Below are positions 31,480 through 41,849 of a DNA stretch of 64,000 nt, piece by piece; the first letter of the stretch is position 1, and each line of letters starts with the position of its first letter. Under the pieces are notes generated by a model, which saw nothing but the letters and a program-made list of their open reading frames with translations, was not told where the DNA came from and searched no databases. The stretch spans positions 62,001 to 126,000 of the forward strand of contig JBAMJV010008303.1 of the NCBI GenBank assembly GCA_037951105.1, read 5' to 3'. The stretch is from Echinarachnius parma. Lineage: Eukaryota > Echinodermata > Echinoidea > Clypeasteroida > Echinarachniidae. The position numbers and the translations under genes are program-made.

Positions 31480-34400
31480 CTATTCAGGTGGGATTAGAGG
31501 ATTGTACTTCAGATTGACGGGTACGACCTTTGTCAGTTCATTCCAGAAGTATTCACGTCCCCTCACGTTGTCAGGCCATCGCAAGTACGGCCTGCGGTCG
31601 CTAAGATACAGTCGAACCAGGTACGGGATCTCCTCCTCAGGAATATCTTCCAGGAAGATGACGACGGTGTTTTCTGTCAGCTGGTCATGCACGTTGTCCA
31701 TGGCGGTGCGAAACTTGATGAGGAACCAGTTGTCCTGGACAGCTCTCCTGCTGAGAAGGACGATGGTCTTGAAGCTGTGCTCCACGGCGTAGTGTACTGC
31801 CTCCAGGTAGTGCATACCAAGGGTGAGGTCCTCATCACCGAAGGAATACCTATCGTAGTCTGGAAGACGCTCTTCTAGAGTAGGTCGCAGGTGCTCTCTG
31901 GCCCACACCTCGTCGTCTTCAGTAAACATGATGTTGAGATCAAAGACAAACTCGCCATGTTCTCGTGCATCTTGCATTTCCCTGTAGCCAATAATTGCCA
32001 ACTTCAACAGGAACATTTTGTGCCTGATCAACCATCTGTTGCGGACCGCGACCAACAGACCAATAATCAATACGAGTGCAGCGAAAGGGATGGTTGAAAA
32101 AAGGACAATATTCGGATGGCAATATTTACTTGGATCGAACTGAAATAATGGCTTCCCTCGCAGTTGGTCCAAAGAGTCGACTGAGCAAAGTGTGTCATTG
32201 GGGTGTAGAAACATGTCGGACGTGTTGGCGAGGTCCTGCAACCAGCCATAGTCGCATCTGCATGCCAGCGGATTTCCTGAAACATCAATGTAATTTAGAT
32301 CGTGCTTTATCAACGTGCCCCAAGTGCTGCGATTAAATGCTACCAGCTGATTTCCCGAAAGACTCAAGTTCTTGAGATACGGGACTTTGTCAATGGCTCG
32401 TTCCTCAACAAAAATCAGTTTGTTGTTATCAATGTTCAGAACCTCCAACAACGGGAGATACTTCAGCATATCGCCTGTTATGGACAGCAAGTTATTATTG
32501 TTCAAATCTAAATAATACAGAGATTGCAGTCCATGAAATACGTGGGCTGTTAGGCTCGAAATTCTGCAGTTGTCTATCTTTAGGTCACTCAGTAGCAGGT
32601 TGTTCTTAAACAGTCCTTCCGGCAGAGTTCCCACAGGGTTGCCGCTTAGAATCAGGGTTTTGAGATGACCTAGACCTCTGAACAAAGATATGTTCGCCAA
32701 GGGGTCCCAAATATTTCCACCGGTAATTCCCGAATGACTGATATCTACGACTGTAAGCATGATTGTTTGGTTAAACGTTTGACCTGGCGTGATAGGGATG
32801 TATGGAAGGGGATTCTTAAAGCAGCCCAAACAATAAAACTTTAAAAGACTGTGCAATATCAATGCTAAATGTAATATATTGGTTCCTGTAATATCGAGCA
32901 TTTCAAGGCTTTTAAGCGTTTCATTAGAACGTAGTTCCACCACTCCCAGGTAGCTATTACCACTGAGATCCAACGTCTTTAAATTGCTAAGACCGCGTAA
33001 CTGGTAATCTTCAATCGTTATTATGTTATTTTTCGCCAGATTTAGAATCTCTATATTACTTTCCCATGTTGAATTCCGTATGTTTAATTCAATGATATGG
33101 TTATCCATCAAGTTCAAGAATTTTAGACGAGACATTCCCAAGAAATACCCTGCATCGATCTTTCTCAATAAATTTCCAACCAAGACCAACCTGTCAAGAT
33201 AGTTTAACTCAGAGAAAACGTTTACATAGAGCGAGAAATCACTACACATACCGATAGAAATACCAAGTAAACCGTGAGAAGATAAAGGAGTAAATATGTC
33301 ACCAAGGGGATTTGGAAGCTCCATGTCATGCAAAATTACACCTTGAATTTGTACTGACTTTGCAACACCACGGAAAATGTTTGATAATAAAGATGTATTC
33401 AATGGATGTAATCCTAAATACAACTCGCTGACAGACAAGGCCGCTATAGCATCTTCCGCAATGTTTCGGATCGGGTTTCCTTCCAGGAGAAATCTTAGAG
33501 TCGGGCAAGCAAAAAGGAACTTATCTGGAGTAAGATCTTGCAACTTGTTGTACGTAAACATTGCTTCAAGCAGCATATCTGTCTTACATCGGGATACATT
33601 CAATGAACGTATACGGTTTTCATCTAAATTAAGATACTTCAGCTTTGGAAGCCAGTCTAGTAGACCAAGTGGTAAGTCTTCCAGAGAGCCACCACTCAAA
33701 TCTAATATGAAAAGCGCATTGAGAGGTTGGAAAGGTACACCGTTTGGTAGTACAAGATCATAATTACATGCGAGATACAAGTGCTGTAAATAGTTTAAAT
33801 TCTGAAAAGCCGCCGTCTGAATCAACCTCAGGCGGTTAAAACTTACATCCAAATATAAGAGATTCGGATACGGCATGAAAGAAGTATTCAACAGAACCTC
33901 AACCTCGTTGCATCCCAACACTAACTTCCGGGTGCTATCAGGAAAATCGTGTGGCACAGCTCTGAGATGCAAGTTTTCACAAAGTACGGATTCTTCTTTC
34001 GGGATCCTTCGGCAGAGTGCTCGGGCAAATAGAAGCTTCTTCATGTTGGGGCGATTGGCCTGCTCAGAGGGTGTTCGGGCGAAGAGATCCCTCTTCATGT
34101 TGGGGCCATTGAACTGATCGGAGGGTGTTCGGGCGAAGAGACACTTCTTTCTTTCTGGGCCATTAAACTGATCGGAGGGTGTTCGGGCGAAGAGATCATT
34201 ATTCATGCTGGGGCCATTGACCTGATTAGAGGGTGTTTGGGCGACGAGATCCTTCTTCATATGTGGGCCATTGACCTGATCGGAGCGTGTTCGGGCGAAG
34301 AGATCCCTCTTCATGTTGGGGCCATTGAACTGGTCGGAGGGTGTTCGGGCGAAGAGATCCCTCTTCATGTTGGGGCCATTGAACTGGTCGGAGGGTGTTC

Positions 34401-34932
34401 GGGCGAAGAGATCCCTCTTCATGCTGGGCCCATTTGACTGATTGGTGGGTGTATGGGCGAAGAGATTATTCTTCTTGTTGGGGCGATTGACATGATCGGA
34501 GGGTGTTCGGGAGAAGAGATCCCTCTTCATGTTGGGGTCATTGAACTGGTCGGAGGGTGTATGGGCGAAGAGATTCTTCTTTATTTTCAGGCCATTGAAC
34601 TGATCCGGGGGCATGGGGGGTGTTCGGGCGAAAAAATCCCTCTTCATGTTGGGGCCATTGAACTGGTCGGAGGGTGTATGGGCGAAGAGGTTCTTCTTTA
34701 TTTTCAGGCCATTGAACTGATCCGGGGGTGTTAGGGCGAAGATATTATTCTTCATGATGGGGCCATTGGCCTGATCGGAGGGTGCTCGGGTGAAGAGATC
34801 CTTCTTCATGCTAGGGCCATTGAACTGATCGGAGGAAGTCGTTTTGCCGCCAGTGATGGAAAGTGACTTATCCACTCCAAACATCATAAGGAATAAGATG
34901 AACACATATCTCCGTACTCGTATGTTTGCCAT
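31480..34932 (-). CDS. Toll-like receptor with N-terminal 18-aa repeat array (paralogue B)
   Basis: 1150-residue paralogue of 2803-6942 with the same order: signal peptide, repeat array (34-306, 15 units, one followed by an extra PMP), LRRs (about 330-886), one LRRCT (about 887-938), transmembrane helix (about 941-962) and TIR (about 995-1146). The length difference from paralogue A is accounted for by 13 repeat units, the PMP and a two-residue ES insertion. The LRR half before PLPYIPITPG differs at about 39 positions, while the C-terminal 440 residues differ at about 8. The BB-loop proline is leucine here too (1038). Intact, no stop or frameshift, so both copies can be functional. Confidence 0.95.
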   Translation of the reverse strand: MANIRVRRYVFILFLMMFGVDKSLSITGGKTTSSDQFNGPSMKKDLFTRAPSDQANGPIMKNNIFALTPPDQFNGLKIKKNLFAHTPSDQFNGPNMKRDFFARTPPMPPDQFNGLKIKKNLFAHTPSDQFNDPNMKRDLFSRTPSDHVNRPNKKNNLFAHTPTNQSNGPSMKRDLFARTPSDQFNGPNMKRDLFARTPSDQFNGPNMKRDLFARTRSDQVNGPHMKKDLVAQTPSNQVNGPSMNNDLFARTPSDQFNGPERKKCLFARTPSDQFNGPNMKRDLFARTPSEQANRPNMKKLLFARALCRRIPKEESVLCENLHLRAVPHDFPDSTRKLVLGCNEVEVLLNTSFMPYPNLLYLDVSFNRLRLIQTAAFQNLNYLQHLYLACNYDLVLPNGVPFQPLNALFILDLSGGSLEDLPLGLLDWLPKLKYLNLDENRIRSLNVSRCKTDMLLEAMFTYNKLQDLTPDKFLFACPTLRFLLEGNPIRNIAEDAIAALSVSELYLGLHPLNTSLLSNIFRGVAKSVQIQGVILHDMELPNPLGDIFTPLSSHGLLGISIGMCSDFSLYVNVFSELNYLDRLVLVGNLLRKIDAGYFLGMSRLKFLNLMDNHIIELNIRNSTWESNIEILNLAKNNIITIEDYQLRGLSNLKTLDLSGNSYLGVVELRSNETLKSLEMLDITGTNILHLALILHSLLKFYCLGCFKNPLPYIPITPGQTFNQTIMLTVVDISHSGITGGNIWDPLANISLFRGLGHLKTLILSGNPVGTLPEGLFKNNLLLSDLKIDNCRISSLTAHVFHGLQSLYYLDLNNNNLLSITGDMLKYLPLLEVLNIDNNKLIFVEERAIDKVPYLKNLSLSGNQLVAFNRSTWGTLIKHDLNYIDVSGNPLACRCDYGWLQDLANTSDMFLHPNDTLCSVDSLDQLRGKPLFQFDPSKYCHPNIVLFSTIPFAALVLIIGLLVAVRNRWLIRHKMFLLKLAIIGYREMQDAREHGEFVFDLNIMFTEDDEVWAREHLRPTLEERLPDYDRYSFGDEDLTLGMHYLEAVHYAVEHSFKTIVLLSRRAVQDNWFLIKFRTAMDNVHDQLTENTVVIFLEDIPEEEIPYLVRLYLSDRRPYLRWPDNVRGREYFWNELTKVVPVNLKYNPLIPPE
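34015..34833 (-). repeat. 15 x 54-bp in-frame coding repeat in TLR B
   Basis: 819 bp. Units are more diverged than in paralogue A, with two copies of a PDQFNGLKIKKNLFAHTP variant separated by one unit, suggesting a two-unit duplication independent of the expansion in A. Confidence 0.95.
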
Positions 34933-34956
34933 GACTAGCTCGGCTACCCTTGGGTT

Positions 34957-35624
34957 CTAAAAAGAAATGTAATCAATTAAAGGAACTTGATAATTGATGT
35001 CAAACATCATCACACAAAATTGTCTTGATGAATCCCAAAATCAGTGATACAGTATTAAATCGTTATTTATTGCCGTTAGATATTTCATATTTCATTTTTT
35101 TAAAGAACTTAACGAAATAAGGGTAATTAGGGGGAAATATAAAAAGGAGAATAAGGAATGGACAACAATACGATCTTCGGGACATTTCCCAATTATTTTT
35201 AAATAAGATTTTTCTACAAAGAAATCTAAATAATTGGAGAATATTGACGTTTTTCGGATGACTTTGAATAAAGATTATATTACATTGTGTTAGGAAATCT
35301 GAAAGTTATGTTATTTGTATTTCACAACATTTACAATTCCAGGCTGTATTCGTTGATTCTATTATTGATAAAAACGCTTTAATTTTAATAATAATCAACA
35401 GAAAAATGTATTCAATTTTCAAAAAATATTCAACTTTTAAAACTTTCAAATGCTGTATTAAATATGTCACAGCATATAATTTAGCTCCATCATATCATAT
35501 ACTCAACTCGTGATCTTTCAGTAAATTTATCACAATACTTATAACATAACTGGAATGGACATTTTTGTTGTATGAAATAATGAGATACGGTACGTTGTGA
35601 TATGAAGAGGTTTGGTATACATAC
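34957..35624 (-). other. Likely 5'UTR intron of TLR B
   Basis: Same donor and acceptor as in paralogue A (6967-7597). It carries about 40 bp near 35200-35245 that are missing from A. Confidence 0.5.
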
Positions 35625-36308
35625 CTACATCAATGGATGATGGCGACCCTTCACAAATGTTGTGTTAAATTAAAATGTCCGTGCTATTGCAATGGTTCCA
35701 ACAAGTAATGTGAGATATCTACCCTCACATAAGATATATATCTACAGAACCCAATCGAAAATACAGTCACGCCCAATATCAATGGCCAATAGAATCGTCC
35801 ATTCTATCCGCGCATCGATGAAAATCTAACACCCACTCAAATTCGAAGCTACGCCCAATTTCATTGGACAACAATAATCATACATTCTATCCACGTATTT
35901 ATTGAAATATTCAAAAGCCACTCGAAACCAGGCCACACTTACTTTGATTAACAGATATAAACAAGCATTTGAATCATGCAAAGGCAAACGTAGATCTTTC
36001 TGAAGTCCTTGGGATACATTAAAAGCAGAATCGAAAGTAAAATTACCAAAACATGAAAGTAAGCCTATATAAACAGTTTATGCTTCAGGTGAGTGTTCTA
36101 AGTGTCACCGATATTTGATTGAGCAATAACAATCATATTTACCCATTCAGGACTGGTCCCCAAATTATTTGGGCTATCTATGGACAATATAATTATGTTA
36201 GAGCAAAATAAATCAGTCATGAACGGGTTAAATAAGATACATACAATGTGATGTTTGTGATTGAATACAGAATACCCAGGCACGGTTTATGCGAATATAA
36301 GTGATGTT
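35625..36308 (-). promoter_or_regulatory. Likely first exon and promoter region of TLR B
   Basis: Counterpart of 7598-8281, keeping the TATA-like element (about 35735-35745). Differences from A are few, so the two genes probably share expression control. Confidence 0.35.
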
Positions 36309-36344
36309 ATATACCTCTCCATGACGCCAAGAACAACACTTAAA

Positions 36345-36545
36345 TGGAATGAATAGATGGATGAACGAATGAATGAATGTACTTGATTAATTAATTTATG
36401 TATGAACAAATAAATGATTGCATTAATAAATCAATCAATCAATCAATCAATCAATGTATGAATGAATGAATCAATCAATGGATGAATCAATCAATCAATC
36501 AATGGATGAATGACCAACATTAATGAATTAATAAATAATTAATGC
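36345..36545. repeat. Imperfect (AATG)n/(AATC)n tetranucleotide repeat
   Basis: Runs of GAATGAAT, CAATCAAT and GGATGAAT mixed over about 200 bp. Confidence 0.85.
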
Positions 36546-36735
36546 ATCGGTGGATGCAAGAACAAAATGTGAATGCATGAACTTATAAACAGCCTAGGAA
36601 TACCCTAATGCATAGATTAATGAAGGTACTGAATGCAGGCATGCGTGATGTAATGTTGTCATTAAGGAATTTATTAATTAATTACTATACAGTATTTAAA
36701 TCATTTTGTTGCTGTTTCCCGTGTACTTGTACAGG

Positions 36736-36823
36736 TTGTATGGGCCTCATCATTATGCTGTTGATTGTGCATGGCAGGGCGTACTGCGCGTCAGCTACCT
36801 CTGATACGGGCAATTATACTGAC
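36736..36823 (+). CDS. Possible signal-peptide exon, cut by a palindrome
   Basis: TTGTACAG at 36728-36735 could be a splice acceptor. ATG at 36739 opens a frame MGLIIMLLIVHGRAYC, a short hydrophobic leader with a plausible cleavage site, then ASATSDTGNYTD. The frame then enters the palindrome at 36824. No partner exon found, so this could be chance. Confidence 0.2.
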
Positions 36824-36946
36824 GTGTACATCATGGGCGTCGATACTTACGTAATACATATTCATCAGGGGGGGGGGGTGAATGAATGGATCATCCCCCC
36901 CTGATGAATGGGTATCAATGACAGATCGACGCCCGTGGTGTACATC
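36824..36946. mobile_element. Short palindromic element with poly-G/poly-C centre
   Basis: TGTACATCATGGGCGTCGAT pairs with ATCGACGCCCGTGGTGTACA. The inner ATTCATCAGGGGGG pairs with CCCCCCTGATGAAT. A complete hairpin of about 123 bases. Confidence 0.8.
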
Positions 36947-37364
36947 ATTACATGTAACTATAGTCCGGCGTGAGTATAACTAGTTTCGTATATTATGTTA
37001 TCATTATAACGAGTTTGTGTTTGTGTAAACATTTCTAAGTTTAGCGATTAATCCGCGCGAGTGAATTCAATGTCATACCAACGGATAACACAGCAGACGG
37101 AAGAATACGCCAATTTGTCCCGATCGCCATCATGGTCATACGGGAACATTTTGTTCAGGGGCTCAAATCATTTGCCTGAATAAGTAAAACAAACACATTA
37201 TTTTGTAGACTATTCACTTAATTTGTATTTGTGTTTCCATCTTTAAATAAAATATTAATTGGTTTTAACATTTTCAGTCAGATGAAGCCAGTTGTAATGT
37301 TTTTATGCGGACGATTACTGTTTAAATATATTTCATATACGGTATCTGATTCGTACCATGTATG
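36947..37364. other. Intergenic, nothing recognised
   Basis: AT-rich, without a supported ORF, repeat or RNA gene. Confidence 0.5.
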
Positions 37365-37368
37365 TTAA

Positions 37369-38004
37369 AGGGACAGGCCCTCTTTTGCAAGCCAATTTTC
37401 AAAAGTTGTGAGGTTATTGTCTTATATGAAAGAAAATGTCATTTAACAGCATGCCTAAACAAATTAGGGCTTGAAATCTCTTTTTCGTGGAGTTATAGAC
37501 CTAAAACTAATAAACCGTCATCCAACGTTTAATTGTGCACTATAGTTACGTGTATTCACCCTGTGAGAAAGTTCGCACACGGATTCCACGGAGTACCACA
37601 TTGCTACGCGTGACCCATACGTGATCCGCGCTAGCTACGTGACCCGCGCACAAATAACAACGGCATAAGAGAATACTAACAAAATAACCAAACCTCGCTT
37701 AAACTGACTTACATGTAATATATATTCTTCATTGTTTAGATCTTATTCCGTGACATATACCTTTACAAATGTCGGCTTCACAATACATTTACAAGAATAA
37801 GTACAGTATTGTTGTAATATTATGCTAAATCAGTTAAACTCCTTAATTGACCGATATATAATTTGATGGAGGGACTCATTCGTTTTTCATTCGTAGAATC
37901 CAATTTACAGGGCTGTTCGATCTGATTTTTTTGTGTGTGTTACATTCATCCCCATCCGTCAACTGGAAACTGTTCAGACATTTTGTAAAAGAGGGCCTGT
38001 CCCT
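37369..38004. mobile_element. 636-bp TTAA-flanked element with AGGGACAGGCCC ends
   Basis: TTAA at 37365-37368 and 38005-38008. AGGGACAGGCCCTCTTTTG and CAAAAGAGGGCCTGTCCCT-type ends (with a one-base difference, GTAAAAG) form the inverted repeat. Internal sequence differs from the other TTAA families here. No ORF. Confidence 0.87.
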
Positions 38005-38087
38005 TTAATTATATATTATCTATCTGACTAAAGTTTCATAATTTTCGATTTGAATTTTAGAGGGAACTACGTCGGAGCACATCCTTA

Positions 38088-38299
38088 AGCCCGGCGCAGA
38101 CAGAGCTGACTCGACCCGATCCGACTGGTTTTAATCAGGCTAGAGTTGGGCCCGGTCGGTCGGAGCAGATTTATCGTGTTGAATCGGCCCCAACTGGCAT
38201 CCGACTGTCTCTCGACTGGCAAAATGTGTGTCGCGAGGCACTAAAAACTGAGCCGATCGGAATGACAACCAGTCGAGTCGGCTCTGTCTGCGCCGGGCT
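38088..38299. mobile_element. Harbinger-like palindromic MITE
   Basis: AGCCCGGCGCAGACAGAG and its reverse complement bound 212 bp, flanked by TTA (38085-38087 and 38300-38302). A TWA duplication is typical of PIF/Harbinger. The interior is largely palindromic and rich in CGACCCGATCCGAC. Confidence 0.85.
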
Positions 38300-38390
38300 T
38301 TACACATCAGGACCAAGTTGTAGCCAGTGTGAGTCCGGGGTGGCGCTGTGCTCAATAATCTATGTCGTAAGATGGATTATACTCACCTCA

Positions 38391-38600
38391 AGCCCGGCGC
38401 AGACAGAACCGACACGACCCGATCCGACCCGACCCGACCCGACTGAAAGTCACAGTCGGTCCGACTCAGTTGCGGCCCATTCAACATGTTTAATCGGGCC
38501 CGATTGGCTTCCGACTGGCTTCTGACTGGCAAAATCGGAGTCGTGATGCAATGCACACTGAGCCGATCCGATTGAAACCCATTCGGATCGGGTCGAGTCA
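38391..38600. mobile_element. Second Harbinger-like MITE, right end truncated
   Basis: Starts AGCCCGGCGCAGACAGA as in 38088-38299 and keeps most of the right arm (GGATCGGGTCGAGTCA) but lacks the terminal CTGTCTGCGCCGGGCT, being cut at the next element. Confidence 0.8.
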
Positions 38601-38964
38601 TGCCCCCCTCTTCTTTGTTTCCGACATTTTTGTAATTTTTTGAAAAGAGGAAGCATTTTTAAACAGTTTTAACGGCTGGTTCAATATTGTTGAATGATTG
38701 TGAGGCCCCACATTCATATACAAATGGATATCATATTATGGATAGTTCAGCCATTTCTGAACAAATTTTGATCAAATAAAGTTTATTCTGTCATTAAAAT
38801 TGTAAGCTCTTTCTAATTTGTCACTCAGATTTTCATTATCTCACACAAAAGTATTTTCTTTGCTCATTTTCAATCATTTATTATATTTTCTAGTAAGTTT
38901 TCTCTGTTTGAATTCAAAAAGGTATTTTGTGTAGCGCCCTCTGTACAAAAACTCAACTATCCCG
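38601..38964. mobile_element. TTAA-family element, left end missing
   Basis: Right half of the family at 9541-10057: TTTCTGAACAAATTTTGATC and AATAAAGTTTATTCTGTCAT, ending AACTCAACTATCCCG|TTAA at 38965-38968. Confidence 0.75.
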
Positions 38965-39114
38965 TTAAGTTTGAGAAATTGCCCAACACATTGCGACATG
39001 TTGAATTCCTGTAACCATGGTAACCGAAATGAAATGTGGAGCTGTGAACAATATGTTGGGTCGTATTCAAACATGTTAACATTTTTGTTTTTGTAGTATA
39101 TAACAGCATAATTG

Positions 39115-39330
39115 TCATGTTGTTGATGTTGTGCTTTTTTTTTGTTGGGGGGGGGGGGGGGGTGGGGGTGGGGGATATACGTTTGGGAGTAAATGTTTGG
39201 GCGTGTAATCGTCCGGGGGGTAATTGTATGGGGAATCGGCTGGGATTAATTTTCTTAAGCAGTGGCGTAGCTACGGGGGGGGGGGGGGGGCGTGCCCCCA
39301 ATCGTTTGGCAAAACAAAATGTCGAATGAC
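39115..39330. mobile_element. Poly-T/poly-G tract and one-ended hAT-like terminus
   Basis: T-run then 18 G at 39136-39162. At 39262 CAGTGGCGTAGCTACGGGGG followed by CGTGCCCCC and TTTGGCAAAACAAAATG resembles the left part of 43557-43745. The partner end was not found nearby. Confidence 0.55.
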
Positions 39331-39591
39331 CCGAAATTAAGCCAAATGTGTCTATACCATTCATTACTTTCATGTTTTATTAAATGGGTGATGACAATAA
39401 TGTTATCAATTATAATAACAAACTAAACATAACAGTCGTTCGTAGTATAACGTATACCAATTTGAAGAATCCGTCCAAGTGGGAGGCCGCGGGCAAAGCG
39501 CCTAATGCAAATCATGTCAGTCCCGCGCGCGAGGATCGACGCTCCCGCATTTCAGTCATAGAAGTAGTAAATAACTAGAAGAGAATCTACG

Positions 39592-39952
39592 CACTGCGCG
39601 CTAATTTTCCCATAGCCTTAACACGCAGCAAACATGGCCGGTTAGGGAAACTTCATGGACTGGCTAACATGGAATGCTGGGTATTTTGTAGTCTATGATC
39701 TAAGACCCTCGATCGCATGCTAACAATAATCCCACCACCCATAATAAATAGCCGCCAACGAGAGAGATCTGCACAACAGCAGTGATGGCTGCCAGCCGAG
39801 GCCTCGTGAGCAGCGATCACTGATGTTACGCAGACCTCTCTCGTTGGTCGCGCTATGTTCAGCATGCGATCGAGGGTCTCGATCCTAGACTAAACGTATC
39901 CCAGAATTCCATGTTAGCCAGTCCATAAAAGTTTCCAAGATTAGCGCGCAGT
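39592..39952. mobile_element. 361-bp palindromic element
   Basis: ACTGCGCGCTAAT pairs with ATTAGCGCGCAGT. ATGGACTGGCTAACATGGAA and ACCCTCGATCGCATGCT pair with their reverse complements on the right, and an inner ACGAGAGAGATCTGC pairs with GCAGACCTCTCTCGT. The whole forms one long hairpin. Confidence 0.85.
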
Positions 39953-40318
39953 ATGACCCCCCTGATTTCAGTAGTATCGCGTGTAGGCCTATAAACAAAC
40001 TGCCTAGCGCATGGTAAATCGTCCACCATGGGCCTCTGCAGGATCCTGCAGCTGCCTCCCGCTTTTATTCCGTTTGACGCATTTTTGCATGCTATAGTCA
40101 GGATAGTAGGCGCATATAGCTGCACCACGTATACCGTAGTCCAACGCGGTACTTGAAAAATGGGCGTCAACAGGCGGGGGACGGGGAGGGGGGACATGCC
40201 TCACCCCATACATTTGAAAGTGGAGGTGATTATCCCTCCCACTTTTAAATATGGATACATTATGTACATTTTAATGATAATGTTCAAGTGTTAGTTACTA
40301 ACATTTAGTTTGACTATA

Positions 40319-40479
40319 GGCCCCGTTGCAGAAAGAGATACAATCGATTGTAAGTTACAATTAATTGTTAGAAAATTTGCGCGTTTCAACCAATCAGACT
40401 TGCACATTTAGAACACATGATCTGACTAACCATTAATTGTAACTTACAATCAATTGTATCTCTTTCTGCAACGGGGCCC
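40319..40479. mobile_element. 161-bp hairpin MITE
   Basis: GGCCCCGTTGCAGAAAGAGA and its reverse complement bound the element, and pairing continues through ATACAATCGATTGTAAGTTA. The loop contains CAACCAATCAGA. A broken copy is nested in E1 at 12390-12482. Confidence 0.88.
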
Positions 40480-40985
40480 AGAAGTGAATACCATCCCTTT
40501 AACAGGTGCTAAGTCAATGCCAAATGTTTCTTTATTTCATTGGACTTTCCAGATTTACCAAAAGTTATAAAGGAGGAAACAAACCAACAAATACACATAT
40601 ACACAAACAAAACAATAATATTACACAATGTAATTCATTCGAGAGCAGAATAAAAACAGTATCGCATTTGATTCTTGGTTTCCACTGAATTATTGATCTA
40701 CACATTGTCAAATAACAATACAATTTTAATGTTGTTCTCATCGCAACAAATTTCATAAATACATTATTATGAATATGTTGCAAAACAATAATAAGGCCCA
40801 AACCCAACCGGCAAAAAAAAAAGAGTGGGGAGGGGGAAGTTTTCCCGTGAATGGGGGCAACTTGTGCTACTTTTTGTGTGTGTTTAGTATCTTATTGATT
40901 TATTTTTCAAATTGATGCCTGTGAAAGGGCGCAATCCCCCATGAAATAAAACAATACAAAAATAAATCGAAATTGCGATATTTTG
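40480..40985. other. Intergenic, nothing recognised
   Basis: AT-rich with short A-runs. No supported gene. Confidence 0.5.
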
Positions 40986-41620
40986 CGCTATGAATGAATG
41001 AATAACTTTATTACCAATATATGTTCAAAGATAACAAGATAACAATCATACATGTAATAGAAACGTTAACAGACAAACAAATTGGTAAAAGGACCCTACA
41101 GAAATAGCAACTATTGCTAGTGGGGCGTAGGAACTTCTGTACATGGGTGGATGATAGTTTACATTTGAATAAGGCAAGAAACTATGATTAAATAAACTTT
41201 CTATACTAAGTATTTACAATAGTGGACATTCATCCACTAACAACAACTGAACTATAAGATTATATAACACATGTAAAATGTTTTCAAGAGAATACAAATG
41301 CTATAACTTTGGTAGCAATTCATTGACTTAACAAACACTTTTTAACATTTATCTATCAAGTCCTCGTATCTCCAAAGGCATACTATTCCAAATATCTCAC
41401 CCCTGAAACAAGATTGAATTTGTTTCCATGCTCTGTTCTCATCTTAGCCGTAACCAAAATATTTCCGTCTTTTTGTCTTGTACTATAAGAATTTTCAAAA
41501 AAGGTATAATATTCAAAACACTGAGTGTGGTAAGTGTTTATGAATTGTAAGTGTTTAAAAATGAAAACAAGCAGATTCTGAATCTATACATGATCTACAT
41601 GAACTACGGAGGAACTTTCT
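40986..41620 (-). pseudogene. Decayed LINE 3' end (CR1/L2-like), minus strand
   Basis: The minus strand near 41330-41560 encodes YSTRQKDGN, then KMRTEHGNKFNL, then a GVRYLE-like end. This recalls the NTRQ...RTE-G-F...G...WN-LP ending of CR1/L2-type reverse-transcriptase ORFs. Beyond it the minus strand reads AATAAAGTTATTCATTCATTCAT at 40990-41012, a short-repeat tail as expected at a LINE 3' end. Stops and frameshifts are present. Confidence 0.6.
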
Positions 41621-41849
41621 TTTTCATTTAGTCTTGTTTCCCAAAATATGAAATCTTCACAAACCTCGATTTTCTGGCATATACTAGCACGGACTATAAA
41701 CCCCATACGGTAGGTAGTTGATTATCTTGCTGTTCAGTGTTTGTCTCCCATGTTAGTGATTGTAGCTTTGCCAAACCAAATTATCATTGAAACGTGTGGT
41801 GTGGACTGCGTGTTGACAACCTGTCGTAAATAGTGCAAGTTTCATTTGA

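Larger units (their letters stand above)
24759..36308. repeat. Segmental duplication, copy B
   Basis: Direct-orientation copy of 1-8281, enlarged by three insertions absent from A: 27039-28454, 28792-29314 and 29367-31333. Ends near 36308, where homology stops after GTGATGTTA; copy A continues at that point into a TTAA element. Confidence 0.93.
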
